Part shown: positions 7,573 through 15,300 of the stretch, in pieces
How positions within the stretch are numbered: the first letter of the stretch is position 1
How the letters are laid out: every line of letters begins with the position of its first letter
From: Thiothrix litoralis
GTDB taxonomy: Bacteria; Pseudomonadota; Gammaproteobacteria; Thiotrichales; Thiotrichaceae
Reading direction: 5' to 3'
DNA: 64,000 nucleotides
Assembly (NCBI RefSeq): GCF_017901135.1
Contig: NZ_CP072801.1
Location: forward strand, 2,849,501 to 2,913,500
Translations under genes and position numbers: made by a program
The notes under the pieces: generated by a model
What the model was told of the DNA's origin: nothing
Database searches by the model: none
The model's input: the letters and a program-made list of their open reading frames with translations, nothing else

Positions 7573-8436
7573 TCACTTCTGGGCGGTTGCCACAGGGGGT
7601 TCTGCTGCTGGGTTGTACGTCAGTTTGTATTGCTCGAAAATCTTTTTCACGGAGCCGTCTTTAACCAACTCTGCCATCCCGCCATCCACGGCGCTGGCGA
7701 GGTCGGCATTATCGGCTTTCACCGCCACGCCCATCGCCCAACTGCCACGGCCTAAACCGGGGGTAATCAAACCTTGAATTTGGATATTGTCCGGGCGTGC
7801 GCTTAACACGCCTTCGAGTTCACCGCGTGGCCCCATAATGCCTGCAATTTCACCTTTTTTCAGGGCATCGGCGGCTTGCGTAAGGTTGGGGAAATGCCGG
7901 ATATTTTTGCTGATTTGCCCTTGTAAGGCTTCTAGCAAGTAAAAGTCGCTGAGGGTGTCGATTTCAACCCCGATGGGGGCGCTGGTGAAATTCGCTAGCG
8001 TCGGTTGCTTACCCACTTTGCTGGTATCAAAGGCAAACGTGACTTGCTCCATCTGATACGGGGCGACGAATTTGACCTTATCCACTTTGTCGGAAAAAGC
8101 ATTGTCGTAGGGCATGTGTAACATCATATCGGTAACACCACCGCCGAGGTAATGGCCTTTCCAAACGTTATTGCGTAGGTCGTCTTCGACGTTTTCATCG
8201 GCACTGACCAGCCGAATTTCGCTTTTTACACCCAATTTTTGGGCGAGGGCTTCGGCAATGGCGACGTCTACGCCTTGTTGTTTGCCATCAATCACGGATG
8301 AATACGGGGGGAATTCTTTGTACAGGGAAATGCTTAACACGCCTTTGGCTTTGACTTCCTCCAGCGTACCAGCGTAGAGCGGGGCAGCGAATAATAGGGC
8401 GCTTAACCCGAGTGTGCTTAATGTGGTCAATTTCAT
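7573..8436 (-). CDS. Quinoprotein dehydrogenase-associated periplasmic binding protein (MoxJ/XoxJ-like)
   Basis: A 287-residue amino-acid-binding-type periplasmic protein with a signal peptide ending in PLYAG. Its SLYKEFPPYSS and GVDVAIAEALAQKLG segments are typical of the binding proteins linked to quinoprotein dehydrogenases, the MoxJ/XoxJ class. XoxJ is thought to help activate or mature lanthanide methanol dehydrogenases, which would fit here. It lies downstream of the cytochrome gene with a short hairpin between (8464-8480), which may lower its expression relative to the dehydrogenase and cytochrome. Confidence 0.85.
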   Translation of the reverse strand: MKLTTLSTLGLSALLFAAPLYAGTLEEVKAKGVLSISLYKEFPPYSSVIDGKQQGVDVAIAEALAQKLGVKSEIRLVSADENVEDDLRNNVWKGHYLGGGVTDMMLHMPYDNAFSDKVDKVKFVAPYQMEQVTFAFDTSKVGKQPTLANFTSAPIGVEIDTLSDFYLLEALQGQISKNIRHFPNLTQAADALKKGEIAGIMGPRGELEGVLSARPDNIQIQGLITPGLGRGSWAMGVAVKADNADLASAVDGGMAELVKDGSVKKIFEQYKLTYNPAAEPPVATAQK

Positions 8437-8463
8437 GGTGTATCCTCCTCTGCATGAGAAAAC

Positions 8464-8480
8464 CCCTCTTGGGGAGGGGC
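8464..8480 (-). terminator. Hairpin between cytochrome and binding-protein genes
   Basis: On the minus strand CCCCTC and GAGGGG form a 6-bp stem with a 5-nt loop, followed by TTTTC. It lies after the cytochrome stop and before the binding-protein start. It is a weak intrinsic terminator or attenuator. Confidence 0.45.
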
Positions 8481-8487
8481 ATAACGA

Positions 8488-8961
8488 CTATTTTTTTTCT
8501 TCTGGTTTGGCGGCGTCTTTGGGGGGCGCATCGACCGAAACGGTTTCCAGCCATGAGCGGATTGCCCATAAACCTTCCTGAGCCACAATGCCGTCAAATT
8601 TGGGCATGTAGGTGACGCCGTTACGGATTGCGCCATTGATCATGCGTTCCCGGAAAATTTCATCGCCTTCTGTACCCAACGGAAGGGTTTCGCGTAAGTC
8701 GGGGGCAATGCCACCCGAAATGGCATCAATGCCGTGGCAACGGGCGCAGTTTTGGGCGAATGCGTGATGCCCGATTTCAGCCGCCCTTTCGTTACCGGAA
8801 TACGGGTTGGTTTCCTCCCATGTCGCGCTGTCCTTGAGTGGATCAAGCCCTGAAATATTAATGGCTTGTGGGGTGACATCACCGTGGGCAAACGCATTGG
8901 TGGCAGCAACCAATGCTAAAGCTGCCAGTGCAGCGGAAACAGAACGTGTTGCGATTTGCAT
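8488..8961 (-). CDS. pedF: Cytochrome c-550 PedF
   Basis: A 157-residue periplasmic monohaem cytochrome c. The signal peptide ends NAFA-HG. The haem motif is CARCH (Cys72, Cys75, His76), and a Met ligand is available in the YMPKF segment. It matches the PedF-type c-550 that accepts electrons from PQQ alcohol dehydrogenases. Its position directly after the dehydrogenase gene supports that partnership. The C-terminus ends in a charged Lys/Glu tail. Confidence 0.9.
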   Translation of the reverse strand: MQIATRSVSAALAALALVAATNAFAHGDVTPQAINISGLDPLKDSATWEETNPYSGNERAAEIGHHAFAQNCARCHGIDAISGGIAPDLRETLPLGTEGDEIFRERMINGAIRNGVTYMPKFDGIVAQEGLWAIRSWLETVSVDAPPKDAAKPEEKK

Positions 8962-9002
8962 AGTACATACCTTCGATCAAAGAAAAGCCCATTCCGCGTT
9001 GT

Positions 9003-9024
9003 GGCGGGGTGGTTGCACCCCGCC
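9003..9024 (-). terminator. Strong hairpin between dehydrogenase and cytochrome genes
   Basis: A 9-bp GC-rich stem, GGCGGGGTG with CACCCCGCC, has a 4-nt loop. It lies after the dehydrogenase stop at 9038 in the minus-strand transcript. No U-run directly follows. It may protect the 3' end of the dehydrogenase mRNA or act as a partial terminator that gives dehydrogenase in excess of downstream proteins. Confidence 0.5.
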
Positions 9025-9037
9025 CGCGTTGTCGGGG

Positions 9038-10795
9038 TTAAGAGGTTGTTTTAGGCAGTTTGAATACCCACAGACTGCCACCTTGATTGAGGTGTTTGAT
9101 GGTCTTGGCGACTTCCCCCCCCCACAGTGGTACCGCGCCACCCCAGCCGGAAGGCACGGCGACGAACTGTTCGCCATCCTGTTCCCACGTGGTTGGGCAG
9201 CCAACGACACCGGAACCTGTTTGGAATTTCCACAGTTCTGCGCCTGTTTTGGCATCAAAGGCTTTCAGGTAGCCTTCGGGTGTGCCGGTGAAGACCAGAT
9301 TGCCAGCGGTGGTCAGTACGCCGCCCCAAAGTGGCGCTTTGTTTTTGGCTTCCCAGACGATTTTGCCGGTTTTCGGATCCATCGCCCGCAGTGAGCCGAT
9401 GTAGTCTTCGTTCAACGGTTTGATGGTGAAACCTGCACCAAGGTAAGCCGCGCCTTTTTTGTAGCTGATCGGCTCGTTCCAAATGTCCATGCCCCATTCG
9501 TTGGCGGGGATGTAGAACAGGTCAGTGCCGGGGTTGTAGGCCATTGGCATCCAGTTTTTGCCCCCGAGGAAGGAGGGTGCGGAGAACACAGATGTGCCTT
9601 TGGCTTCGCTGCCCGGTGCGCCGGGGCGGTTGGTGTCGTCGTATTCAGGGCGACCGGTTTCTAGATTAATGCCTTTTGCCCACGTGATTTTATTCACGAA
9701 TGGGGTGGCGTTGATCAGCTTGCCGTTGGTGCGATCCAAGACATAGAAGAAGCCGTTGCGGTCAGCGTGACCACCGGCTTTGACAATCGTGCCATCGTCT
9801 TTTTTCAGGTCAAATGATACGAATTCGTTGACGCCGTCAAAGTCCCAACCATCATGCGGTGTCCATTGGTAATGCCATTTGATCTTGCCGTCCGCCGGGT
9901 TGATGGCAAGTACGGAAGAGGAGTACAGGTTGTCGCCGGGGCGTAAATGCGAGTTCCACGGTGAAGGGTTGCCCGTGCCGAAGAACAGGCTGTCGGTTTC
10001 AACGTCGTAAGTGCCACCTAACCATGTCGCCGCACCGCCTGTTTTCCACAGGTCGCCCGGCCAAGATTTGTTGGTTTCGCCGGTAATGCCGTTGTCTTGG
10101 CCGTTGAGTGTACCCATGTGGCCTTCCACGGTGGGGCGTGACCAGATCAGTTTGCCGGTTTTGGCATCCCGCGCTTCGACTTTACCCACCACGCCGAATT
10201 CACCGCCGGAGACGCCCGTAATGACCATGCCTTTCACCACGATAGGCGCGGCTGTGTTGGAATAACCGGCTTTGAAGTCTTCCATTTTTTCTTTCCAGAC
10301 GACTTTGCCGGTGTCCTGATCGAGGGCAACCAGTTGTGCGTCGAGGGTGGAGAAAATGAACAAGTTGTCGTACAACGCGCCGCCACGGTTTACCACGTCG
10401 CAGCACGGCATAATGCCTTCGGGTAAGCGGTGGTCGTATTGCCAGATTTCTTCGCCGGTTTTGGCATCGGCGGCGAATACGCGGGAATAAGAGGCGGTGA
10501 CGAAGATTTTACCGTTATGCACCAAGGGTTGCGCTTCCTGACCGCGTTGCTTTTCATCGCCGTAAGACAGCACGAAGGCGGGAGTGAGGTTTTTCACCGT
10601 CTCGGTATTCAGCTTGTCCAGCGTGCTGAAACGTTGGCCTTGCAAGCCCATGCCGTAACTCACGACATCATTGGTGGTTTTGGCATCGTCAGCAATGTCT
10701 TGGTCGGTCACGGTGGCATGGGCTAGCGGGCTACTAAAGGCACAACTGACGGTCAGTACCAGCAACAGTCTACGGAAGGTACGCTCTTGTTTCAT
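9038..10795 (-). CDS. PQQ-dependent alcohol dehydrogenase, lanthanide-type (PedH/ExaF-like)
   Basis: A 585-residue secreted eight-bladed quinoprotein that oxidises primary alcohols in the periplasm. The signal peptide ends in LAHA (near residue 27). Visible PQQ-site features are the vicinal Cys131-Cys132, metal-ligand candidates Glu199 (GGEFG) and Asn276 (GTGNPSPWN), and catalytic Asp318 in WDFD. The second Asp (Asp320) two residues later is the mark of lanthanide-dependent enzymes; calcium enzymes usually have Ala, Ser or Thr there. The overall pattern, including [15 protein letters not shown], is closer to ethanol dehydrogenases (ExaA/PedE/PedH) than to XoxF methanol dehydrogenases. It heads a six-gene operon. 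The CCAACC element lies 100-126 bp upstream. Confidence 0.88.
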   Translation of the reverse strand: MKQERTFRRLLLVLTVSCAFSSPLAHATVTDQDIADDAKTTNDVVSYGMGLQGQRFSTLDKLNTETVKNLTPAFVLSYGDEKQRGQEAQPLVHNGKIFVTASYSRVFAADAKTGEEIWQYDHRLPEGIMPCCDVVNRGGALYDNLFIFSTLDAQLVALDQDTGKVVWKEKMEDFKAGYSNTAAPIVVKGMVITGVSGGEFGVVGKVEARDAKTGKLIWSRPTVEGHMGTLNGQDNGITGETNKSWPGDLWKTGGAATWLGGTYDVETDSLFFGTGNPSPWNSHLRPGDNLYSSSVLAINPADGKIKWHYQWTPHDGWDFDGVNEFVSFDLKKDDGTIVKAGGHADRNGFFYVLDRTNGKLINATPFVNKITWAKGINLETGRPEYDDTNRPGAPGSEAKGTSVFSAPSFLGGKNWMPMAYNPGTDLFYIPANEWGMDIWNEPISYKKGAAYLGAGFTIKPLNEDYIGSLRAMDPKTGKIVWEAKNKAPLWGGVLTTAGNLVFTGTPEGYLKAFDAKTGAELWKFQTGSGVVGCPTTWEQDGEQFVAVPSGWGGAVPLWGGEVAKTIKHLNQGGSLWVFKLPKTTS

Positions 10796-10894
10796 GGGGG
10801 GATTCTCCTCTCCAGCTAAAGCAAATATCTAGGTTGACCCCGTAACAGCCTCCTATGCCACTACAGGTACTGGAAAGCAGCTTAATGAAGAGCA

Positions 10895-10920
10895 GGTTGG
10901 AAAAAGGTTGGGCAAGTTGG
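10895..10920. promoter_or_regulatory. CCAACC direct-repeat element, copy 4
   Basis: On the plus strand GGTTGG-AAAAA-GGTTGG, followed by AGTTGG about 9 bp further. On the minus strand this reads as CCAACC-TTTTT-CCAACC. It lies 100-126 bp upstream of the dehydrogenase start at 10795. Confidence 0.65.
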
Positions 10921-10993
10921 GCAGATGAGGGGACTAACGGTGTCAACCACAACTATACTGAGTCATGGCATCGTTGAAGGGAGTTGACTGACC

Positions 10994-11788
10994 ATGACTA
11001 TTTCTGTTTTTCACCATTCTATGCGCATCAGTTGCGCACTGCTGCTACTGGCTTCTGGTGGCAGTGCTTATGCCGACAGTAGTACGCATACTGGCCAAGG
11101 CACTTTCTATGATTATAGTGGCGGGGGCAATTGCAGCCTGCCGGTTCCCACTACCACCCTGACGGCGGCGATGAATGCAAGCGACTACGCCAATTCGGCA
11201 GCCTGCGGTGGGCTTATCAAGATAACCAACAACGCTACGGGGCTGAGCGTCACGGTGCGGGTTGATGATCAGTGCCCTGAATGTGCGCCCGGCAATGTCG
11301 ATCTTGATCAGGATGCCTTTGCGCAGATTGCTAATCTTGACACGGGTATTATTCCGATCAGTTGGCATTATGTCGCCAATGATCAAGTGGGTAATCTCAA
11401 ACTCTATGTGGAGGAAAGTTCCAGTCAATGGTGGATGGCGGTGCAGGTGCGCGACCATCTCTATCCGATTGCAAAACTGGAAGCACGCACTGCTGGTTCT
11501 GGCAATGCCTACACGACCATCGCGCGGGAATCACACAATTACTTTGTTGCGCCCAGTGGTTTGGGGATTGGGCCTTACGATTTTCGGATCACGGATTTCT
11601 GGGGGCAAACCATCGACGTTCCCAGCATTCCGCTAATGCCGGGAGTGGAACTCGATACGGGTACACAATTTGATGTGTACGATGAATCTGCTGCCACTAG
11701 CACTAGCAGTGGAGCTGGCGCTACAGATTGGCCGATATTGCTTCTGTTGGGAGGATTGTTGACGCGGCGTTTGCAGTGGGGTAGGTAG
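10994..11788 (+). CDS. Expansin-like secreted protein with sorting-tail-like C-terminus
   Basis: A 264-residue protein with the two-domain layout of bacterial expansins. A signal peptide ends near SAYA (residue 27). The first domain is a double-psi beta-barrel (GQGTFYDY, then AMNASDYAN and CGGLIKITN, then VRVDDQCPECAPGNVDLDQDAF). The second resembles a cellulose-binding module (SSQWWMAVQVRDHLYPIAKLE). Expansins loosen polysaccharide networks without hydrolysis. The last 35 residues are a Ser/Thr/Gly linker, a hydrophobic WPILLLLGGLL segment and an Arg-rich end, like GlyGly-CTERM sorting tails. The first ATG (10994) is used; an internal Met at residue 10 is an alternative start. Confidence 0.8.
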   Translation: MTISVFHHSMRISCALLLLASGGSAYADSSTHTGQGTFYDYSGGGNCSLPVPTTTLTAAMNASDYANSAACGGLIKITNNATGLSVTVRVDDQCPECAPGNVDLDQDAFAQIANLDTGIIPISWHYVANDQVGNLKLYVEESSSQWWMAVQVRDHLYPIAKLEARTAGSGNAYTTIARESHNYFVAPSGLGIGPYDFRITDFWGQTIDVPSIPLMPGVELDTGTQFDVYDESAATSTSSGAGATDWPILLLLGGLLTRRLQWGR

Positions 11789-11799
11789 ATAGTGTCTGA

Positions 11800-12190
11800 C
11801 CGAAAAAGCGCGTGAAAGCCATCCATGCCAAGATCAAAAACAAGCGTAAAGATGCGCTACAACAGTTCACCACCAAGCTGGTGTGTGAGAATGAACTCAT
11901 CGTTGTCGGCAACGTCAGCAGTTCCGCCTTAGCCAAAACCACGATGGCAAAAAGCGGCTTGGATGCAGGCCGGTTCATGCTGAAAACCCAACTGAAATAC
12001 AAAGCGATCGCGCGGTCAGTGGTGTTTGAGGAAGTCGACGAAGCGTACACTACCCAAGCCTGTTCGTGTTGCGGCAGTATTTCTGCCAGCAGTCCGAAAG
12101 GTAAAGCAGGGCTTGGAATAAGAGAATGGATGTGTGCCGAGTGTGGCACGCTGCACGACAGAGATGTCAATGCAGCTCGGAACATTCTCG
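11800..12190 (+). pseudogene. IS200/IS605-type TnpB (OrfB) fragment
   Basis: Only the C-terminal part of a TnpB-family RNA-guided nuclease remains. It includes the central RuvC segment (IVVGNVSSS), the four-Cys zinc finger (TTQACSCCGSIS and MCAECGTLH) and the last RuvC motif DRDVNAARNIL. The N-terminal two thirds, including the first RuvC Asp, are absent and the frame is closed by a stop at 11797. The usual tail is replaced after position 12190 by the probable left end of the IS66 element. An open frame starting GTG at 11812 continues to 12237, but the protein cannot be functional. Confidence 0.8.
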
Positions 12191-13755
12191 GTAACTGTTC
12201 ACGGGCTTGCAACTGCCAGAGTCTGAGCTATGCTTGAAAGATGAACGAGCTAACGATCACCACCGATTTTACTGATATTGCGTTGCCAACCGATTTGGCA
12301 GCTTCTCAGCAGCTTAACCGTGATCTGCTGACGTTGGTGGTTGCGTTGCAGGCACGGGTAAAACAACTGGAAGCGGAACTGACAGAACTGAAAGAACGCC
12401 TGAATGACTCCTCCGCGAACTCCTCTAACCCACCGTCACGTGACACGCCCGAACAACGCGCCCAACGCGAGCGCAAACCGAAAAGCCCGTTAAAACGCGG
12501 CGGTCAGCCAGGACACAGCAAACATGAACGCGCCTTGGTGGAGGAATCACGCCTGGATGCTATCCAGCATTACTATCCCGAAGGCTGTTGCCGTTGTGGT
12601 GGTCATCTGGTGCTGGAAAACACGCCGAGCCAGCGTCATCAGGTATTTGACCTACCGGAAGTTGCTTATCAAGTAACGGAACACCGCCTGTATGCGGGTA
12701 CGTGTAGTTGCTGCGGGAAACGTCAGGTAGCCGAGTTACCCGAAGACATCCCCAGCGGGCAGATGGGTGCTGGCTTGATCAGTTGGATCACCCTGATGAA
12801 CGGGGCGTGCCGCCTGTCCACGCGGCAAATCCAGTTACTGCTGGAAGAACAATGGCAGTTATCCTTCAGTAGCGGTGCGATCAGTGAGGCTACTGCCCCC
12901 GTCAGCCGTTGGTTAGCACCCTTATATGCTCAGGCGGGTGATGCGGTGCGTAGCAGCCCGGTGGTAAACGCGGATGAAACCAGTCACTACCGTGGGCGCG
13001 AACGTGAATGGTTATGGGTGATGTGTTCGCCACAGGTGGTGTACTTCATGACGCATTACTCACGCGGCAAAGGTGCAGCGGACGAATTGCTGGGAAAATT
13101 CAATGGCGTACTCGTGACCGACCAGCACGGCGGCTATAATCACCACCCCAATGAACGACGGCAACTGTGCTGGGCGCACATTATCCGTAAGTTCAAAAAA
13201 ATAGCACAACGTTACGGGCGTGCAGGCATCTTAGGGAAGCGTTTGCTGCGTCTGGCACGCCTGATTGTCCACTTGCATAACCGCAAGCTCGCAGGTGCTT
13301 ACTCGGACAGGTTGTACCGGCAACGCATGGATAAACTCCGCGAAGCCTTCCGCCAGACATTGGTAGCAGGTAGCGGCTTACGTCAAGCACAACATCCTGA
13401 TAAGCCGACTAAAACCGCCAACCAGTGCCAACGCTTACGGGATGATGACCTGATGTTATGGACATTTTTGCGTCATTCCGGTGTTCCTCTGACCAACAAT
13501 GCTGCCGAACGGGCTATCCGCCCCTATGTCATCTGGCGTAAGACCAGCTTTTTTAGCCAATCTTTCCGAGGTGATCAATTCCGCCCGTTAATACTGACTA
13601 TCGTGGAAACCTGCAAACGCCTAGGTATCAGCGCTTACCGAATTATCCGCCAAGCGTGCCAGCAGGCATTGGCTAAAAAGCCGGTGACGGTGCGTTTGCC
13701 TATTCCCCCTCCGCGAGTATTGAATCCGGTGACTGGATTTGTTGCCGCTTAAGGT
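12191..13755 (+). mobile_element. IS66-family element (single transposase gene), right end missing
   Basis: The IS66 transposase is preceded by GTAACTGTTCACGGG at 12191, which is similar to IS66-type ends and coincides with the point where TnpB homology stops. No inverted copy is found before the IS4 element at 13756 or just after it. The right end therefore seems lost or cut by the IS4 insertion. The left boundary is an inference. Confidence 0.5.
12241..13752 (+). CDS. IS66-family transposase (TnpC)
   Basis: A 503-residue DDE transposase. The N-terminal coiled coil has a Leu/Glu-rich region near residues 45-70 followed by NDSSANSSNPPSRD. A zinc-binding region follows (CCRCGG, CSCCGK). The catalytic core has VNADET, VTDQHGGY and NNAAERAIR, covering the three acidic residues. 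The length is normal for TnpC, and no TnpA or TnpB accessory gene lies beside it, as in single-gene IS66 relatives. The start lies 3 bp after the end of the TnpB remnant frame. Confidence 0.92.
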   Translation: MNELTITTDFTDIALPTDLAASQQLNRDLLTLVVALQARVKQLEAELTELKERLNDSSANSSNPPSRDTPEQRAQRERKPKSPLKRGGQPGHSKHERALVEESRLDAIQHYYPEGCCRCGGHLVLENTPSQRHQVFDLPEVAYQVTEHRLYAGTCSCCGKRQVAELPEDIPSGQMGAGLISWITLMNGACRLSTRQIQLLLEEQWQLSFSSGAISEATAPVSRWLAPLYAQAGDAVRSSPVVNADETSHYRGREREWLWVMCSPQVVYFMTHYSRGKGAADELLGKFNGVLVTDQHGGYNHHPNERRQLCWAHIIRKFKKIAQRYGRAGILGKRLLRLARLIVHLHNRKLAGAYSDRLYRQRMDKLREAFRQTLVAGSGLRQAQHPDKPTKTANQCQRLRDDDLMLWTFLRHSGVPLTNNAAERAIRPYVIWRKTSFFSQSFRGDQFRPLILTIVETCKRLGISAYRIIRQACQQALAKKPVTVRLPIPPPRVLNPVTGFVAA

Positions 13756-15161
13756 CATCTCCTTATACACAAGTCCCAAGCTGATGTAAGATAAGCAATT
13801 TTCACCTATGAACTGGTCATCTAGCGAACTCACCGATCTTGATTTGGGAGACAAGCGCCTCGAAACACGCGCCGCCCATATTCTCAATGCCATGCTGAAA
13901 GCGCCCCAATCCAGCCTCCCCAAGGCTTGCCAGAGTTGGTCAAGTACCTTGGCGACGTACCGTTTCTTCTGGAATGAGGCGGTGAGCCATGATGCTTTGA
14001 TGGCATCCCACTTTGAAGCGACAGAGTGCCGAATCCGTCAACAAGACTCGAAGATTATCCTGTGCATTCAAGACACCACCGAATTGGACTTCAATGGACA
14101 GGAAACCGAGGGCTTGGGGCGGTTATCCTACGATAAGCAACGCGGGATGTACCTGCATCCGACCTTGTGTATCACCCCGGAACGCCTGCCGTTGGGCATC
14201 ACCGATACGTGGATGTGGTCACGGGGCTTGAGCAAAGCCGCCGACCAAGCGAACCCCAGCATCAAAGAAAGCCGTCGCTGGATCGAAGGGTATGAACGGG
14301 TAGCCGAACTGGCGGCACGCTGCCCCGGACACCGGCTCATCTATACGGGCGACCGGGAAAGCGACTTTTACGACTTGCTCAAACGGGCACAAGTCTTGGA
14401 TTACCCGGCTGACCTGCTGATACGGGCGCAACATAACCGTGCCTTAGGAGATGACCTAAAACTGTGGGATGCCATTGAGCAACAACAGGCGTTGACCCGC
14501 ATCACCTTTACCAAACCGCGCAAGCAGGGTGAAAAAGCCCGCAAAGTGGTACAGGAAATCAAGGTGTTACGTTATACCCTGCGTCCCAAGAGCAAGCACC
14601 CGATGTTATTGACCTTGGTTCAAGCCAAAGAAATCAACCCACCCGCCGGAAAATCGCCCCTCATTTGGCGTTTAGTCACCAACCGTTGTGTAGAGACCGC
14701 CGATGCCGCCGGTGAACTCATCGACTGGTATCGGGCGCGTTGGGAAATCGAAATGTTTTTTGATGTCCTGAAAGTTGGCTGTCGCGTCGAAAAACTGCAA
14801 CTGGACACTAAAGAGCGCATCGAAAAAGCCCTCGCGCTCTACATCATGGTGGCCTGGCGGATTATGTTTCTGATGCGGTTGGGGCGTACCTGCCCAGAAC
14901 TTCCGGCTGAGCTGGTGTTTGACCCGCTGGAATGGAAAGTATCCTTCCGGCTCGGCAAAAAAGCACTGCCCGATGGCATACCTACCCTCAATCAAGTGAT
15001 CCGCAATCTGGCAGAACTGGGGGGCTTTCTGGGCAGAAAATGCGATGGCGAACCGGGAGCCAAAAGTATCTGGTTGGGCTACTCAAGGGTGCTGGACTGT
15101 ATTTATGGGATTCAGATGGCTAGTGAATTGGGGGAAGGACTGATTTGTGTATAAAGAGATG
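13756..15161 (+). mobile_element. IS4-family, IS50-like insertion sequence
   Basis: The transposase gene is flanked by near-perfect inverted repeats. The left end is CATCTCCTTATACACAAGTC (13756-13775) and the right end, read inward, is CATCTCTTTATACACAAATC (ending at 15161); 18 of 20 bases match. The ends resemble the Tn5/IS50 mosaic end, especially the CTTATACACA core. Flanking 9-mers (GCTTAAGGT and, 1 bp out, GCTAAAGGA) are similar but not identical, so a clean target duplication is not shown. Confidence 0.8.
13808..15154 (+). CDS. IS4-family (IS50-like) transposase
   Basis: A 448-residue DDE transposase of the Tn5/IS50 type. The N-terminus WSSSELTDLDLGDKRLETRAAHIL is the family's DNA-binding domain. 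Catalytic positions are Asp in QDTTELDF, Asp in YTGDRESDFYDLL, and Glu in the YREK-like motif WYRARWEIEMFFDVLK. The length fits an intact enzyme. The stop lies 7 bp inside the right inverted repeat region, as in compact IS4 elements. Confidence 0.92.
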   Translation: MNWSSSELTDLDLGDKRLETRAAHILNAMLKAPQSSLPKACQSWSSTLATYRFFWNEAVSHDALMASHFEATECRIRQQDSKIILCIQDTTELDFNGQETEGLGRLSYDKQRGMYLHPTLCITPERLPLGITDTWMWSRGLSKAADQANPSIKESRRWIEGYERVAELAARCPGHRLIYTGDRESDFYDLLKRAQVLDYPADLLIRAQHNRALGDDLKLWDAIEQQQALTRITFTKPRKQGEKARKVVQEIKVLRYTLRPKSKHPMLLTLVQAKEINPPAGKSPLIWRLVTNRCVETADAAGELIDWYRARWEIEMFFDVLKVGCRVEKLQLDTKERIEKALALYIMVAWRIMFLMRLGRTCPELPAELVFDPLEWKVSFRLGKKALPDGIPTLNQVIRNLAELGGFLGRKCDGEPGAKSIWLGYSRVLDCIYGIQMASELGEGLICV

Positions 15162-15162
15162 G

Positions 15163-15300
15163 GCTAAAGGACAGCACGAGAAAGCTCTACCATTGTTTGA
15201 ACGTGCCCTAGAGATTTTTGAAAAAGGACTCGGAAAAGATCACGAGAAGGTTGCCACTGTACTTAATAATATTGCTGGCTTATATGAGGCTACTCTGTAG
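15163..15300 (+). pseudogene. Inverted TPR gene fragment
   Basis: 46 sense codons on the plus strand with no start codon encode one Kinesin-light-chain-type TPR unit (GQHEKALPLFERALEIFEKG, then VATVLNNIAGLYEAT). It closely resembles the last TPR of the gene on the opposite strand. The two meet head-on at 15290-15300. The fragment is probably the missing 3' part of that gene, turned round next to the IS4 element. Confidence 0.7.

Noticed and set aside
13747-15171. 9-bp target duplication around the IS50-like element
   Set aside because: GCTTAAGGT and GCTAAAGGA match at only 7 of 9 positions and the right copy is offset by one base.
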